Source: Peromyscus leucopus
Taxonomy: Eukaryota > Chordata > Mammalia > Rodentia > Cricetidae
DNA length: 64,000 nt
Reading direction: 5' to 3'
Assembly: GCF_004664715.2 (NCBI RefSeq)
Contig: NC_051071.1
Location: 28,017,661-28,081,660, forward strand
Below, one piece after another: positions 21,651-33,745 of the stretch. The notes under the pieces are model-generated. The model did no database searches. It saw nothing but the letters and a program-made list of their open reading frames with translations, and had not been told where the DNA came from. Positions within the stretch are counted from its first letter, which is position 1. Every line of letters begins with the position of its first letter. A program made the translations under genes and the position numbers.

Positions 21651-24600
21651 TGTGAAGAGCACACTCTACATAACCCAGTTTCTTTTTGCTAGTCTCAAAC
21701 TCTTAAAGTCTCTGTCAATTTCCAGAACCACTACAGACTGGGGTCCAAGTCTTCAATACATAGGCCTTTGCTGTACATTCAAACAATGATATTCCACCCC
21801 TGTAGAATCCATCTTAAATGCAAAATTTATTCTATCATTCTTCAAGAGTCCCTCAAACCCTAGTGATCCAGCATCATTCAAAACTTCAAGTTCCAAATCT
21901 CCCAGGTGACTCAAAGCAAACTCAGCTTTGTTTTCCATGAAAAAAATAAAAAAGGAAGTCACTAAAGAAATTGAAAGGAATCTTAGGTACAGGATTTATG
22001 AATCAACAATAACTAAAGAAATCACAAAAAATTACAACTATTTAAGACATGGTAGACAGAGGCACATTCCATTCCATGGGAAAGGAATAGGACCATGAAT
22101 AGGAAGGACTGGATTAAAACAACACTGCAAACCAGAGGGCAGACATTAAACTCGATTTTCCATGTCTTGCACTTGAGGCACGTGGGGTGTAATGTGACCT
22201 TCAAGGGTTTTGGGAACCTCCGACCTTAAAGGTTTTTGAATGGCAGTCTTCATGGCTGCCCTTTTGGAATGGTGCTGTTCACTGCCTGCTGTCTCCTTGT
22301 CAGGCATTTCGTGTAACTTACATATCAAAGTGCTGGCTTGGCTGCACACTTTTGAATTGAATGCCCTGTTACATGCTTTGTGCAGGTTTTAGAGTTGCCC
22401 AGCATTCTATAGCTTAGAGCACTTCCCCCTCTGTTTCTATGGCTTCAGCTTCTCCTTTGTCTATGACCCTCCTGCCTCTCTTTCATGATCCAACCTGATC
22501 AGTCAAGGATAACTTCCTGTCTCAGAATCTTTAATTCAATCACACCTGAAAAATGTCTTTCATTATGCAAGGTCTGTATGATCACAGATTTGGGATGTTA
22601 GGATGTCACATTTGTGATTGGTATTGAACTTTCAAACATGACCCTTTGGAAGGTAAGGCTTCTGGAATCTACCATACCTATTGATCTGGACACCTCAGAA
22701 GGTTATGGGTGCAAGTGTCTGTGGAACCCACTGGGATCTGGAATATTAACATATTTGTTTCTGCTGGGCAGGGAAGCTTCCTCTTAGAGGTGAAAGCAAC
22801 TCTCATGGGTTTATTTAACACCTAGAAGTTCGTGTGAACACCCACCCACACTTCTTCACAAACTCCTTTTTAAATTTTTTTTTTTAAATTTTATGCTTAA
22901 AGAGTTTAAATTTGAAGATAAATAGCCTCACCCTGGGAATAACTCCAGAACTCCTTAGAGCTGCTAAGGTACATTCGTTTGCCACATGTCATGAGTAATC
23001 AATGAACATTGGGAGAAATGGACCACTGAGCTGTTAGGCTCAATGCACACCATAGGTGAGGATCTCACTGCTGTACCAGCTACCCATGGCAGCATGCTCC
23101 TTTTCATGTGCAAAATGAACACCCACAGAGTGCACAAAATCTATTTGTATCTTTTCTTCAATCAACCTCTTATTAAATGCAATTTCTGATGCAATTATGA
23201 AACAATGTGAGGTTCCCACAATAAAAGCATAATATTCTACATGCTACCTTGGCCTCAAATTCATGAACTTCCATAGAAACTTTGAAGTTATAATATTAGA
23301 AGGAAACATATTAGATTAAAATACGACACTACTCATATTCTAACATTACTTTTCATGCCTGGTTATTAAAATAAAATATACATGCAAATATTTACCTTCT
23401 GACTGATATGAAAAGTGAGTTATTGCCTTGGTCTAGAGGAATACTGGGTATCATGTGACTAATTTTGCAGATGGTTGACATTTGATATCATTGTGCTGTG
23501 GCTGCATCTTCCCCAAGGTGTAGGGCTTTTGTCTGCAATATTGAAATGGACTCACAAATTCTGCTCCTATGTTTTAGCCCTAGGAGGGAAAGAAAGAAAA
23601 TGAAAAGCAGCCATGCTTTTCTCTGGTGACTTAACTTAGAACTATTCTTATAACTTTAAGTCACACTCTTCTGGTGAATTCTTTTGCACATTATTCAAGG
23701 AACCTATTAAGGGGGCTGTGAGACATAGCCTTCCTAGATAATGCACATGCACACCAAGCCTAGGACCACTGACACTCTCAAAACATGATAACATGTCATA
23801 TTAACATTTATTCTCTTTACTGTGAGTCATGTGACCTGCACTATGGCTCTTCAGAGTCACCATCTGGTTAAGACTCTGCAAAGCATTTCTGTTGTTCATC
23901 AAATTCTCTAAATGTTAACTGTTCCCACGTCCTCTGGCACTTGGCTCATTTGTAGCCTCACACTAGATAGCTTTCCCCCATAGTTCTCCCCTACCTCCTA
24001 CTATCCTATTTCAGTTTCTTTCTTTGCTTACTTCCTGGCTCAGGGTATCTGCAAGGTTCCTACCACCACCTCCCATTCTTCTCTCTCTATCCACCTCCAT
24101 TCAGATACTTCTTACTCACAAGTCAGATCTTTTCTCTAATGTTACTTATCATGAGACTTTCTAGACCCACTCTCCTGACTAGGCTAGATTCCCTGTTTTA
24201 ATCTCCAAGGCATCCCTGTTTTCTATTCCATGCCATGTACAATTACCTGAATTAGATGCTTGGCTGGATAAATATTTAGTTTACATCTACCCCTGATAGT
24301 GAAAGCAAGTTCCAATAGCATGTTAGCTATAATTAAATCTCAGAGTCCTAGAAAGGTGACCAATGCTTAGTAAACACTACTTTTACTTATTCCTCTAATG
24401 AATAGAGCAGGAAGGAAGCTGGTCCTAGAATGTTGAACAGTGTGTTTACCAAACTGAGGAATGAGCTAGCAGACAGTCCACTTGAGAGAGACGCAAAACT
24501 CCATTGCATCAAACTTGAGTGATTCAGTAAATAGCTGAGCCAAAAACAATTGTGATGTTAAGGAAAGTAATTATTGCCTAACCAATTTGTACAATGGTTA

Positions 24601-25489
24601 CTTTACTGGAAAATCAGTTGATTACTGTCCTGTTCAAAACAAGTCTTCAAAAGAAAAGATATACAAGAACAGAGATGGGAGCTATGATATAAATGTGAAA
24701 TTTTCATCTGAACACAAAGGATTGGAGCATGTCCTGGTCGTTGGAATGACATAGAGGAGCCAAGTGGGGTGTGGAGCCTGAGGAATGATATGCTTCTTTG
24801 TATCTTTTACCAGGCACAATGTACCAACATGTGTAGCTTCTCAGGGTGACATGTGACTTGGTTGCCTCTCATGTCCTCTGGAGGCTCTTCTATAGACCTC
24901 TACCTCCAACCCAAGCTGTGGGGTCCTGTACTTACTTGATGTTTTTCCTTTCATAGAAAGATGCCCAGCAAGGACAGATCTGTGACTCTTGCTTTCTTCC
25001 TGTCTTATTATTTTGATGTTTTCATACCAATTTTATCAATTTTTAAAGGGATTCTCAACAAAGATCCACAAACTGAGTCACAAGCTATTACCATTTTCTC
25101 TTCTTCCTTTTCCTCCATCATTACCAGCACCATCACGATCATCAGCATCACACTGCCCAAAGTCCAACACCAATGAATCTGAAGGTTGCACTCTTTATGA
25201 AGCCTGTGGTAGTGAGTATCTTGTTGCCTCTTCTGGCTGCTGGTGTTTGTGAGTAATGCTTGCTATTCTTCTGCTCATGTACACGCTCCAGCTCTGTTAT
25301 CCTTGTGTGTATATATTGTTACATTGCCATTCTTCCAGAAGGACAACTTTAGGACTCTGCTTTAATGGCTGCTTCCATTCACAAACCCTGTTTCACAGCT
25401 GCTGGAAGTGAAAACCTTCACATCTTTAGGGTGTACAATTCACACTGGAACAACACTCCCATCCTACCCTAGTTCAGCTTTAACTGTCC
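21651..25489. other. Mostly single-copy DNA; possible MaLR internal remnants at the left
   Basis: 21651-22800 has a tone reminiscent of degraded MaLR internal sequence, but I cannot name a match. 22860-22890 is T/A-rich. 23000-25480 shows no repeat that I recognise; 25120-25160 has short imperfect CATCA units. No gene supported. Confidence 0.3.
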
Positions 25490-25815
25490 ACTTGGTGCAA
25501 CTTAGAGAAGGGGATCTCAACTGAGGGACTGAACATATCAGATTGGCCTGTGCACATGAGGCAGAGGTGGGGGTGTAGATTGCTAATTGAGATGGGAGAG
25601 GCCACCCAATTGTAGACAGTTCCACTTCTTGGGCAGGTGGTCCTGAGCTATAGAGAAAAGTTAGCTCAGCATGGGTTTGTGAGTGAGTCAGGCATCAGCT
25701 TTCCTCTATGGTTTCTTCTTCAATTTTTTGCTCTGACTGCCTTAGAGAGGGACTAAACCCTGTAAGCCTTTCCTCCATTAGGTGGCTTGGGATCAGAGTC
25801 CTTCATCACACCAAT
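25490..25815 (+). repeat. MaLR-type LTR (decayed)
   Basis: 'gggatctcaactgagg' (25510-25525), 'aggccacccaattgtagaca', 'gggcaggtggtcctgagct', 'tttcctctatggtttcttct' and 'ttcatcacaccaatagaa' follow the sense order of the family at 1190-1605. Confidence 0.6.
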
Positions 25816-25915
25816 AGAAGGGGAGGTAGAACACATCCCTTCCCAGAATAGCTGACTTCCTGTCCTTGGGGACTGCAAGAAGGGGGATTTTTTTTCTGTC
25901 AGATTCTGTGGACTT

Positions 25916-25951
25916 GGTCAGTCACAGGTCAAAGGTCAGTCACAGGTCCAA
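25916..25951. repeat. 18-bp tandem duplication containing a DR1 motif
   Basis: Two 18-bp units, 25916-25933 and 25934-25951, differ at one base. The junction creates AGGTCAAAGGTCA (25926-25938), an exact direct repeat of AGGTCA with one-base spacing. A further AGGTCC half-site lies at 25944-25949. DR1 is the recognised binding form for RXR heterodimers, HNF4 and COUP-TF. Function here is untested. Confidence 0.8.
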
Positions 25952-28035
25952 TAAAGATTGGGAAAACTTACTCTTGAGACTACAGTCTGGTTTCCAGGGC
26001 CTTCGCCTTAAGGCCCATTCTATTTTTTGCAAGTCAAAGCAAAAATATATATCAGCTTTCTCCTCCTCTATGCATTCTGTCTGGGATAAGTTCTCATTTT
26101 TGCTCCCAGGCAAATGCAAGATAGCAGGAACAAAGGTCATGTCCACAGAAAGTCAAAAGAATGAAACTCTCATCAATAATGTAATGGTTAAGATCTAGAT
26201 AAATATTACCATCACTGAATGAGCTCCACTCTAGAGTCCTTTGTGACCTGGCTTAGTTTTCAGGCCGCCTGTTGTTGGTTTCTTCAGGAACTAGGTGCTT
26301 CCAGGAATAATGGAGTATTCCACTGAGTTGTCCTTGGGTCCCAGAGGCTGAGGAGTTTCCATCAAGAAGTGAAAGATTCATTTCTGTTACAGGAATGAAG
26401 ACACAAGAGTCTTCCTGACTGAGCTGGTCTCTCATCTCTCAAGTCTGGGGTCTCTCATCCCTCTCTTCTCAGTCTGGGGTCATGATGGTGGCAACCACTG
26501 TGGATGGGCAATGTGTTCTTGGAGGCAGCATATTCATAGCACCAAGGCATCTGCTCCATTGGGGGAAGCAAAACACAATTTTTTTTTTTAAAAAAATTAT
26601 CATACCAGCTGCTTATAATGTGTTGACTCAACAATCAATTGATTGATTAGAATGTATATATGTATATAAAATATATTTAACATATAAAATTTTAGTTTAG
26701 CTACATTCACCTTAGTGGCATAGTCACAGCTCCGTGGGAGGAGAGACAGTGGAAATAAAAAAAATGTGAAAAGAGATACTGGCTATCTGACAGCCTTTGA
26801 CCAGAAAGGAATTAAGCATTTTAATGTTAGTGGATTTGGTGAAGTTTGAATACCATTTCCAAAAGATATAGATTATGGAAACCGCTTGTTCAGTTGTATC
26901 CACTTTGTTTTTGAAGTAGAAACATCACTGAAGAAAACAGCTCCCATATGTTCTCACTTTGAAAATTTGGAATAATTAGTACGCTTTAACGAGTCAGTAG
27001 ATCTGTCTTCCATGTGAGTACCATACGGCACTTGCAGTAAATTGGTGGTTTTCAAGTGTCGTTGGCAAGGCTTGCCTGGGACTGGAGCTCAGGTGGGTGG
27101 AGGCTGTGACAATGGGAACTTATTTATTCTGCCTTAAGTAGGTGGCTGCGTTTTGCATTGCACTGGTTTGCCGCAGATCATAATAAACAGCTCATTACTA
27201 AGCCCCTCCGCAAAACCCCAAAAGAACACAGTGAATGTGTCAAAAGGAAATAAATATTTACTGAATTAACTGACAGACTCTCTCACGGATATATGCCAAC
27301 TTCATGTTTGTATGTGTTATTTTAACTTTCATTTTTTTCTCTCCAAGCCTTCCTAAAATGTCTGCTTTTTTCCCCCACAGAACAGCTTCAGTATAAAGCA
27401 TCTTCTTCTAAACTTCTTGCCCTGATCCTCATCCCTGCTTGAGATCTTGCTTCATAAGCAGAGAAGGCTGTCAGAGATTCTGAAGTATCTTTAAAATTTA
27501 AAACAACCTCCCACTTCAGGGCTTAGCTCCCACTGTCCAGGGGTTTATTTGATTCCCTAATTTTGAGAGCATGCAGGGGAAAGATCACAGGCCTCCTGCA
27601 TGAACAGGTCAAGGCTTAGTGAAGTCCATTCATTTGTCTTTCTTTTTTCTTTTCTACAACCTTATACATCAAACACTGAACTACTCCATGTCCCCAGCGA
27701 GCTGACAACCTTCAAATGGGCATGTGTGCAGCAACAGGGGTGTGGAGAAACCATAAAACAGAACGAAAATAAAGAGACTGGGTCTCATGTGAGGATCGAG
27801 GAAGGAAACCTTATTCAGGCAAGAAGCATTTGAAGTTGGTCTAGTAGACCCAGGAGATGCATGGGTCTGGAGAACGTGACTGGAGGAGAGGGACAATGTC
27901 TTCTTTGGGTGAGGGCATGTCCAAAAGTTCTGAAAGGTAAAAATGAGTCAATTATTTTTGACTCATGACTATGGAGGAGTAAGAGAAAGCTGAGGAAGGT
28001 GAAGAAATCAGTGTGGAAATGAAGTTTAGGATTTT
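25952..28035. other. Single-copy DNA with AT-rich block
   Basis: 26580-26700 is an AT-rich segment with TATA runs. 26740-27300 is non-repetitive and contains moderately GC-balanced stretches that may be conserved non-coding DNA. The remainder is unremarkable. Confidence 0.3.
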
Positions 28036-28039
28036 GAGA

Positions 28040-28262
28040 TGGATCTAGAGAGATGGCTTAGTCGTTAAGAATGCATACAGTTCTTGTAGAGGATCCAAGT
28101 TTGCTTCCCAGCACCCACATCAGGTGGCTTCCAACTGTCTGTAACACCAGCTCCAGAGGATCCATCACCATCCTCTCCTGGTGTCTATGAGAAGCCTGCA
28201 CCTATATGCATGGTCACCCTCCCTCCCCAACACACATATAATTAAAATTAATATAAAAACGT
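28040..28262 (+). repeat. B3 (B2-superfamily) SINE
   Basis: 'agagagatggcttagtcgtt' at 28048-28067 is the tRNA-like A box region, followed by 'ttgcttcccagcacccacat', 'ctgtaacaccagctccagag' and an AT-rich tail. Confidence 0.8.
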
Positions 28263-28397
28263 AGGGGGTCAATCCTCAGCTCAAAAAAAAACTTTGGGGG
28301 AAAAGTTTGAAATGAACTAATGAGATTAATGGTTATTCTTTACATGAAGTGATGGAGCCCGGGGTTACTTGACTGGTTAAGGAGGGAGCCCTTGCTT

Positions 28398-28508
28398 TTG
28401 TTTGAGAGAGGGTCTCAGCATGGGACCCAGGCTAGACTTGAACTCATGATTGTCATGCTTCCATCTCTGAGTGCCAGGCTCACAGGGATGAGCCACCATG
28501 CTTGGCTG
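28398..28508 (-). repeat. B1/PB1 SINE, antisense
   Basis: 'tgagagagggtctcagcat' on the left, 'gacttgaactcatga' in the middle and 'gggatgagccaccatgctt' on the right are the complement of a 7SL-derived B1. It is old and diverged. Confidence 0.7.
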
Positions 28509-28854
28509 GAGCTATTGCCTTTGATTAGACTTTTGCCTGTGATTATTCCCTGAGAAGGTAGAAGTTACCACCTAGAGAACCACCAGCAATGTGAAGGTAC
28601 ATTGTTTTGCTTGAGGAAAAGCAAATTGTGCCCAGCAGCATTGATTATTACTCTGTGAGTAGGGTGGTTTTTGAAATTTTGTGTCAATATTCTTTTATAT
28701 GTAAATTTATGATTAATTGATTTTTTTAAATAAATTGTAATCAATGTCCCTTTTGTTATTAATTGATGAATTAAAGTCTCTGGCATATGGCCATTTCATA
28801 CCTCTACTTCTGGTAATTTTGGTCTCCTATAGCTTCATTGTTCTGAACCAAGTC

Positions 28855-28874
28855 TTTTTTTTTTTTTTTTTTTT
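28855..28874. repeat. Poly-T run
   Basis: Uninterrupted T run of about 20 bases with no recognisable SINE beside it. Confidence 0.8.
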
Positions 28875-29109
28875 CATGAAGAACCTCATAGCTCACTATG
28901 TTCTGTACCATTTAACTCTGGACAGATGTTTCCCCATGAATCAGTGGTTTTGGTTAACACACAGGGTGCTCTATAGAGAATGAGTATTCTGTGAAGAGAA
29001 GCCTCAGGGGCAGCTGTCTAGTCTACAGCAACAAGTGCATAACCTCCAGGCCTAAGTGATAAACACAGCAATTGCTTTAGGTATTCATCTGAAGAGACTG
29101 TTACATAAT

Positions 29110-29180
29110 TTCCTTTTGAGGTACAAGGGCCTGGGGCACATTGAGCAAGGGCCCTAGCAAGTGACTATATCCCCAGCCTT
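29110..29180 (-). repeat. Possible ID-like SINE fragment, antisense
   Basis: The complement reads 'aaggctggggatatagtcac' followed by a tRNA-like stretch, similar to the ID head. Short and uncertain. Confidence 0.3.
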
Positions 29181-29239
29181 AAAGGACCAATTATTGATGC
29201 CTTACACTGTCATTGAGCTAATCTTCCTAGTCATAGCAG

Positions 29240-29345
29240 AGGGCTGTGATGGTACAGAGAAATATTACTCAGTCATTAAAAAGGAGAGAATTAAATCACA
29301 AAGGTGAGAACTCAGGACCTACAGTGACGTGAACAGAAGTAGGAG
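29240..29345 (+). repeat. Possible ancient L1 ORF2 end fragment
   Basis: 'atattactcagtcattaaaa' (29263-29282) resembles the conserved end of L1 ORF2. The rest is diverged. Confidence 0.35.
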
Positions 29346-31489
29346 TTTCTGAAATGCAGCAGCCAACACTTACACTTAGGCTCACAGTCAAGCCCAAAGG
29401 AGAGAAGACGGAGTCTCAGCTAAGAGATGGAATGTAAATTTATCTAACACAGAGAAAAGATGCAAAAGAGATACCAGGAATCAGCTGAGTCTGCCACTGT
29501 CCATCTCAAATGACACCTTGTTCCTATATCTGCTTGAAATTATAGTGTCAAGACTAGTCACTACTTCCTCTGAATGTGGCATTTGGCTTTCTTAGTGTAA
29601 CAGGGAGACACAATCTGATGTGTCCAAAAAAGCTCCGGGCTGCTCTGAGATTATATAACAATGAATTAACTTTCCCAAGCCTCTCAGTTTATTTTTTCTT
29701 TTAGTGAAATGAAGCAAAGGTATTGGTAAATCTCCCACTTCTTTTCCTGGTGTCTTCTTTTATACATATGATCTTTGAGGTCAATACTGTAACTTCTTCT
29801 TTGAATCCAAAGATGATAGAAGTAATTTCAGTAAATTCTAATTGATTAAAACTCTAGATGAATGGGTGTGTATGCTGACCAGATGTTCTCTCTCTCTCTC
29901 TCTTTCTCTCCATAAAAGTCATTGTGCCCACAGCACCAGGAAGAAAGCAAAAGCCACTGATGAATTTCTGGGTGTGTCAAAGCAGAGGTTTATATTAGTA
30001 CTTGTGAACCCATGAAGATAACACTGGTCTTCAAAAATCAGTGCTTGGCTGTGCCCGAGTTGTGTTTTCCCTTCTTGCCATTGTCCTATGCTGGTCCAGT
30101 TCACTTGCCCACCCCTCATTCTACCTATCACATGCTTATCCCACTTCTGGATCAATCACACAAAAGCAAACAGCAAATACAACATATTATTTTCTTACAT
30201 TCAAACAAATAGCTTACAGACTCATTTCCAACTGCATCACTTTACTTTGCCAACTAAAACGAAGGTCCAAGTTCCCAGAGGGCACATTTCTTAAAATGCA
30301 AGTGGGGCTGTAACGATCTCATTTTTATTAGAATTCAATGGATGAAGAGATGAAGATGAGCTAATTGAGAGAAGAGTGGAGACACAGTGAGCTACTTTTA
30401 ACAGATGCCATTTAATGATTGATCATTACATGCCTGGCTTAATCATCTGAAGTGTGCTATTATCTTCTTCTTGTGGATACAAAATATGGTGGGACCCGAG
30501 CAGTTGGGGTTTGTTCAAGATGATAGACAGTGTGCTGCATCTGTGGAATTAAACCCAGAGCCATCTCATCCCAATGCCTGGCTTTCTCCATGGAGTTCTT
30601 TGCTTCTTTCTCTGTGATGCTTATTTTACAATCAGGCCAGATATCTCTCTGAGGGTACGACTTCCCCAGGTAAAGAGGTGGCACCCCAGCAGCGGCAGAT
30701 TAGACTTGAGTGACTATAGTTCCCTCAACATTACTTGAACCGCCTCGGTTAGAGTTTTCCCAATGATCCCCCGTGGTTCGTTGTCCTCTAATAACAACTG
30801 GGAGCTGGGACAAGCCCTTATCAGCTGCTTCACAATAACAAATATTTGCCAGCAGAGTAGACAGACAGAAACGAGACCCCAGAGGAGTTCTTTACGTGGG
30901 GACAGCAGAGGAAGCGTACTGTTCAGGGACTGGTTCTGATGACGGTGATAACGTAATCCAGCAGGAAGGGCAAAGTGAGAAATGTTGAAGAGCAGGGTGG
31001 GAGGCAGGGCCTTCTTTCAAAACCCTTTTAAGCAGAGTTTGTGGAGTAGTGGAGGGAGAACGGGGTGAAACCTTGACAGCATCACTGTGGCAGCTGCTAG
31101 AGACATGTGGCTAGCTAAAATTAAATAATAAAATGAATTCATAATGCATAAATTAAAAGTATAGGGCTTCAGTCACATTGCCAACGTTCTCAGTGTTTAG
31201 GAACCACACCCAGAGCTAGTAGCAACTACTTGGGATCTCACAGATATAGATAATCACAGGAACCTGTACTGTGCAGTCCTAGTCTAGAGCATTCAGAGGT
31301 GAGACAAAGGTGAGACATCAGTGACAGGATGGGCTTAAACAGCACAGGGACATGTACCGGCAGGACTGTGACCCAAGGTGTCCGTGTTTTCCTACCTGGT
31401 TTAGCAGGAAAATGACATCAGCCACATACACTTAGATTTGTAATCCAATAAAAATAAAAGTCACAGATAGATTCTAGTTTTTAACTGTT
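29346..31489. other. Single-copy DNA with candidate conserved stretches
   Basis: 29887-29911 is a short CT repeat. 30310-30480 and 30700-31020 are non-repetitive; the first is rich in TAAT/ATTA cores. No exon evidence. Confidence 0.35.
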
Positions 31490-31872
31490 TGTGACAAAGC
31501 ATGCCTAAAACCAAAGGTACTATTTTAACCAACTGAAGTGCATATTTGAAAATTAAGTATGTTCACACATTTGAATATTAAGTACATTCACATTGTTACA
31601 TGCCCAATCTCTAGAAATGTTACATAATTGAAATTATGTACTCAGTAACTCCCTGTCTCTTCCTCTCCCCAGTACCTTCCAGCAGCCACTCTATCTTTTG
31701 TTTCCATCAGTTTAACTGATTTTGATAACTTGTGTGGGTAGAGTATTACAATGTTTGAGTTTTATTGGCTTGTTTGGTGACTGCTTATTTCATTCAGGGT
31801 AATGTCAACATCCCATTCATGTGAAAGCATGTGTCAGAATTTCTTTCTTTTTTAAAAAAAGCTAAATAATTC
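31490..31872 (-). repeat. Ancient mammalian L1 (L1M) 3' region, antisense
   Basis: Antisense L1M order: 'tattgtt'-like block, 'cagccactctatcttttgtt', 'cttatttcattcagggtaat', 'cacattcatgtg'-like 'cccattcatgtgaaagca', then 'gctaaataattctctattg' where a MaLR LTR interrupts it. Confidence 0.5.
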
Positions 31873-31877
31873 TCTAT

Positions 31878-32281
31878 TGTGCTATGGTTTAAAATATAGC
31901 ATGTATTCCCTAAGGGTATGTGGCATTTGAAGGCCTGTTCAGGGTGGTGAACTGGGGAAGGACTATGGGTTCATAGGGAAGAGGAGTCTAGCAGGGGATC
32001 CTTTGGTTATTGAGGGAATGCCCTGGAAATACAGTCCTTGGGATGGGGCTGTTTATCAAGGCCCATTTTAACTCTGCCAAGTCCTCCTATGTTCCTGGCT
32101 CAACACTCAATCACTCACTCCCTGGCTCCTTAGCATGCTCTCACTATGGCATTCTGCCATCTTGCGAGACAGCCAGTATCAGTGCCAAGCCCTTGAACTC
32201 CAAAAATTTGAGCTAAACATTCTTCCTCACAGTAGCCCCTATTTGGTGTTTTGTTACTGTAAGATCAGAGTGACTAAGGCA
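31878..32281 (+). repeat. MaLR-type LTR
   Basis: TG...CA ends (TGTGCTATGGTTT to GACTAAGGCA). The 3' part 'tttgagctaaacattcttcc' corresponds to the usual 'gagc(c)aaataaa' region with a damaged polyadenylation signal. No 5-bp duplication survives. It lies between ancient L1 and an ERV remnant. Confidence 0.6.
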
Positions 32282-32449
32282 CATCACATACGTGCTTACC
32301 ATATGACTGTCAACAGCTCTGGGTTACACTCTTCATGGCCTAGGAGTGGGACAGAATTTGGCTTGAAAGTAGAAACATCACCCTCAGGTTGGGCAGAGGA
32401 TCTCTGTTAGACAGTACAGCTAAGATAGAGTGAATTATCCTCTCTGTCT

Positions 32450-33745
32450 GATCTGACTGGGACTCCAGCACTGATCAAGGTAAGGAGGCTGTGGACAATT
32501 TCGCCATGCCCTTTTATGAGGATTGAAGGCAGCTGCTATAAAAACACCAGTCTACGAGAATGAGGTAATAAAAGACCACCAAGAATCCCCTGCTGGGTTC
32601 CTAGATACCCCTGCAAGGCTTACCAGGTGTTCATCCCCATAGATCCAGGTGCACTAGAAAACCAGTGAGCAACCAATATTGCTTTTGTTGTGCAGTTGGC
32701 CCCAGATATTAGGAAGAAACCTTAAAAATTAGAAGGGTTCGAGGGTACAAATAGTTCCCGATTATTGGCAATTGCTCAAAAGGTTTCTGTATAAGGAAAT
32801 CAGAATAAAAGATTGACCCAAGCAATAGTGGCAGCATTCAGAGAGACTTATAAAAGATTGTAGCTGAAAGTTTTTCTGTGTCTCGCCCGGTCTGCAGCTA
32901 CTCAGACGCAAGAAAACACACAGAGGCTTATATTAATTAAAACTGCTTGGCCATTAGCTCAGGCTTATTACTGACTAGCTCTTACACTTAAACTCAGCCC
33001 ATTTCTGCTAATCTATATGTCGCCATGTGTTCCATGGCTTTACTTGTGTGCCATTACCCACTGCTCCCTGGACAGAGGGCTGACGTCTCCTGACTCAACC
33101 TTCCTCTTCCCAGAATTGTCTGCCAATCCCACCTATACTTCCTGCCTGGCTACTGGCCAATCAGTGTTTTATTAAACCAGTGTACAAAAGCATTATTCCA
33201 CAGCAAAAGAGATCCCAGCAGGGGAAGCCAGAGACAGCCAGGAGAGGGAGAGGTGATACAAGGACCAATGTACTCAGTATAAACAAAGAGGATACTGGAA
33301 AAAATAAATGCCCAACTGGAAAAAGTAGAGAAAATTTACTCATCCTTCACGTGGGCAAAGACTGATGTGGCCAGGGCTCCATTCCATTTAGTCCCCAGGA
33401 GCCCAGGCTAACGTTAAAGGTGGAGGGCAAATCTGTTAAATTTCTGGTCAATGCCAGATGCCCCTATCCCCTAACTGGGAAAGCCTCAGCACTGGGCCCC
33501 TGAAAGAGGCCAGTGGCCTATCCATCTAAAAGATGTTATCCTGTTTCTACCAGTGTGCTGGCTTATTTGCCAGCAGCTGTGGCTATAGCCATGCTAGTGA
33601 AGGAACCTGATCAGCTGACCTTGGGCCAGGAACTGTCCCTCACCAGCTCTGCACTCTGTAGACAGGCCACCCTCCTGCAAACTGTCAGAAAACCTGGATG
33701 AACAGTGCTCACATGCTAGTGCTGTTTGGCAAGTAGAACTGCTGG
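32450..33745 (+). pseudogene. Class I (gammaretrovirus-like) ERV gag-pro-pol remnant, broken
   Basis: Translated in shifting frames, this stretch shows gammaretroviral order. Capsid C-terminal traces include EVIKDHQESPAGFL (32562 onward), APDIRKK (32699-32719) and KLEGFEG (32729-32749). A degenerate CCHC zinc-knuckle region begins at 33269, with only the first cysteine kept. Protease start LTLKVEGKSVKFLVN is at 33408-33452, with Asn where the active-site Asp is expected. It then jumps, with most of protease and reverse transcriptase missing, to the RT/RNase H connection with RPVAYPSKR (33507-33533) and a VAIAMLVKEPDQLTLGQ stretch (33572-33625). Stops and frameshifts are frequent, no own LTRs are recognised, and a minus-strand solo LTR (32859-33205) splits the gag part. 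It cannot encode protein. Confidence 0.75.
32859..33205 (-). mobile_element. Solo ERV LTR inside the ERV remnant
   Basis: The plus strand starts TGTAGCTGAAAG and ends TTCCACAGCA. Flanks are AAAGAT (32853-32858) and AAAGAG (33206-33211), a 6-bp duplication with one change. In reverse complement it matches the LTR at 10983-11363, including 'gccaggcaggaagtatagg' (complement at 33136-33154). It inserted after the gag sequence was in place and is therefore younger than the class I remnant. Confidence 0.8.

Noticed and set aside
24961..25252. Plus-strand frames with a leader-like hydrophobic start
   Set aside because: Short, with CATCA-type simple sequence inside and no recognised protein family.
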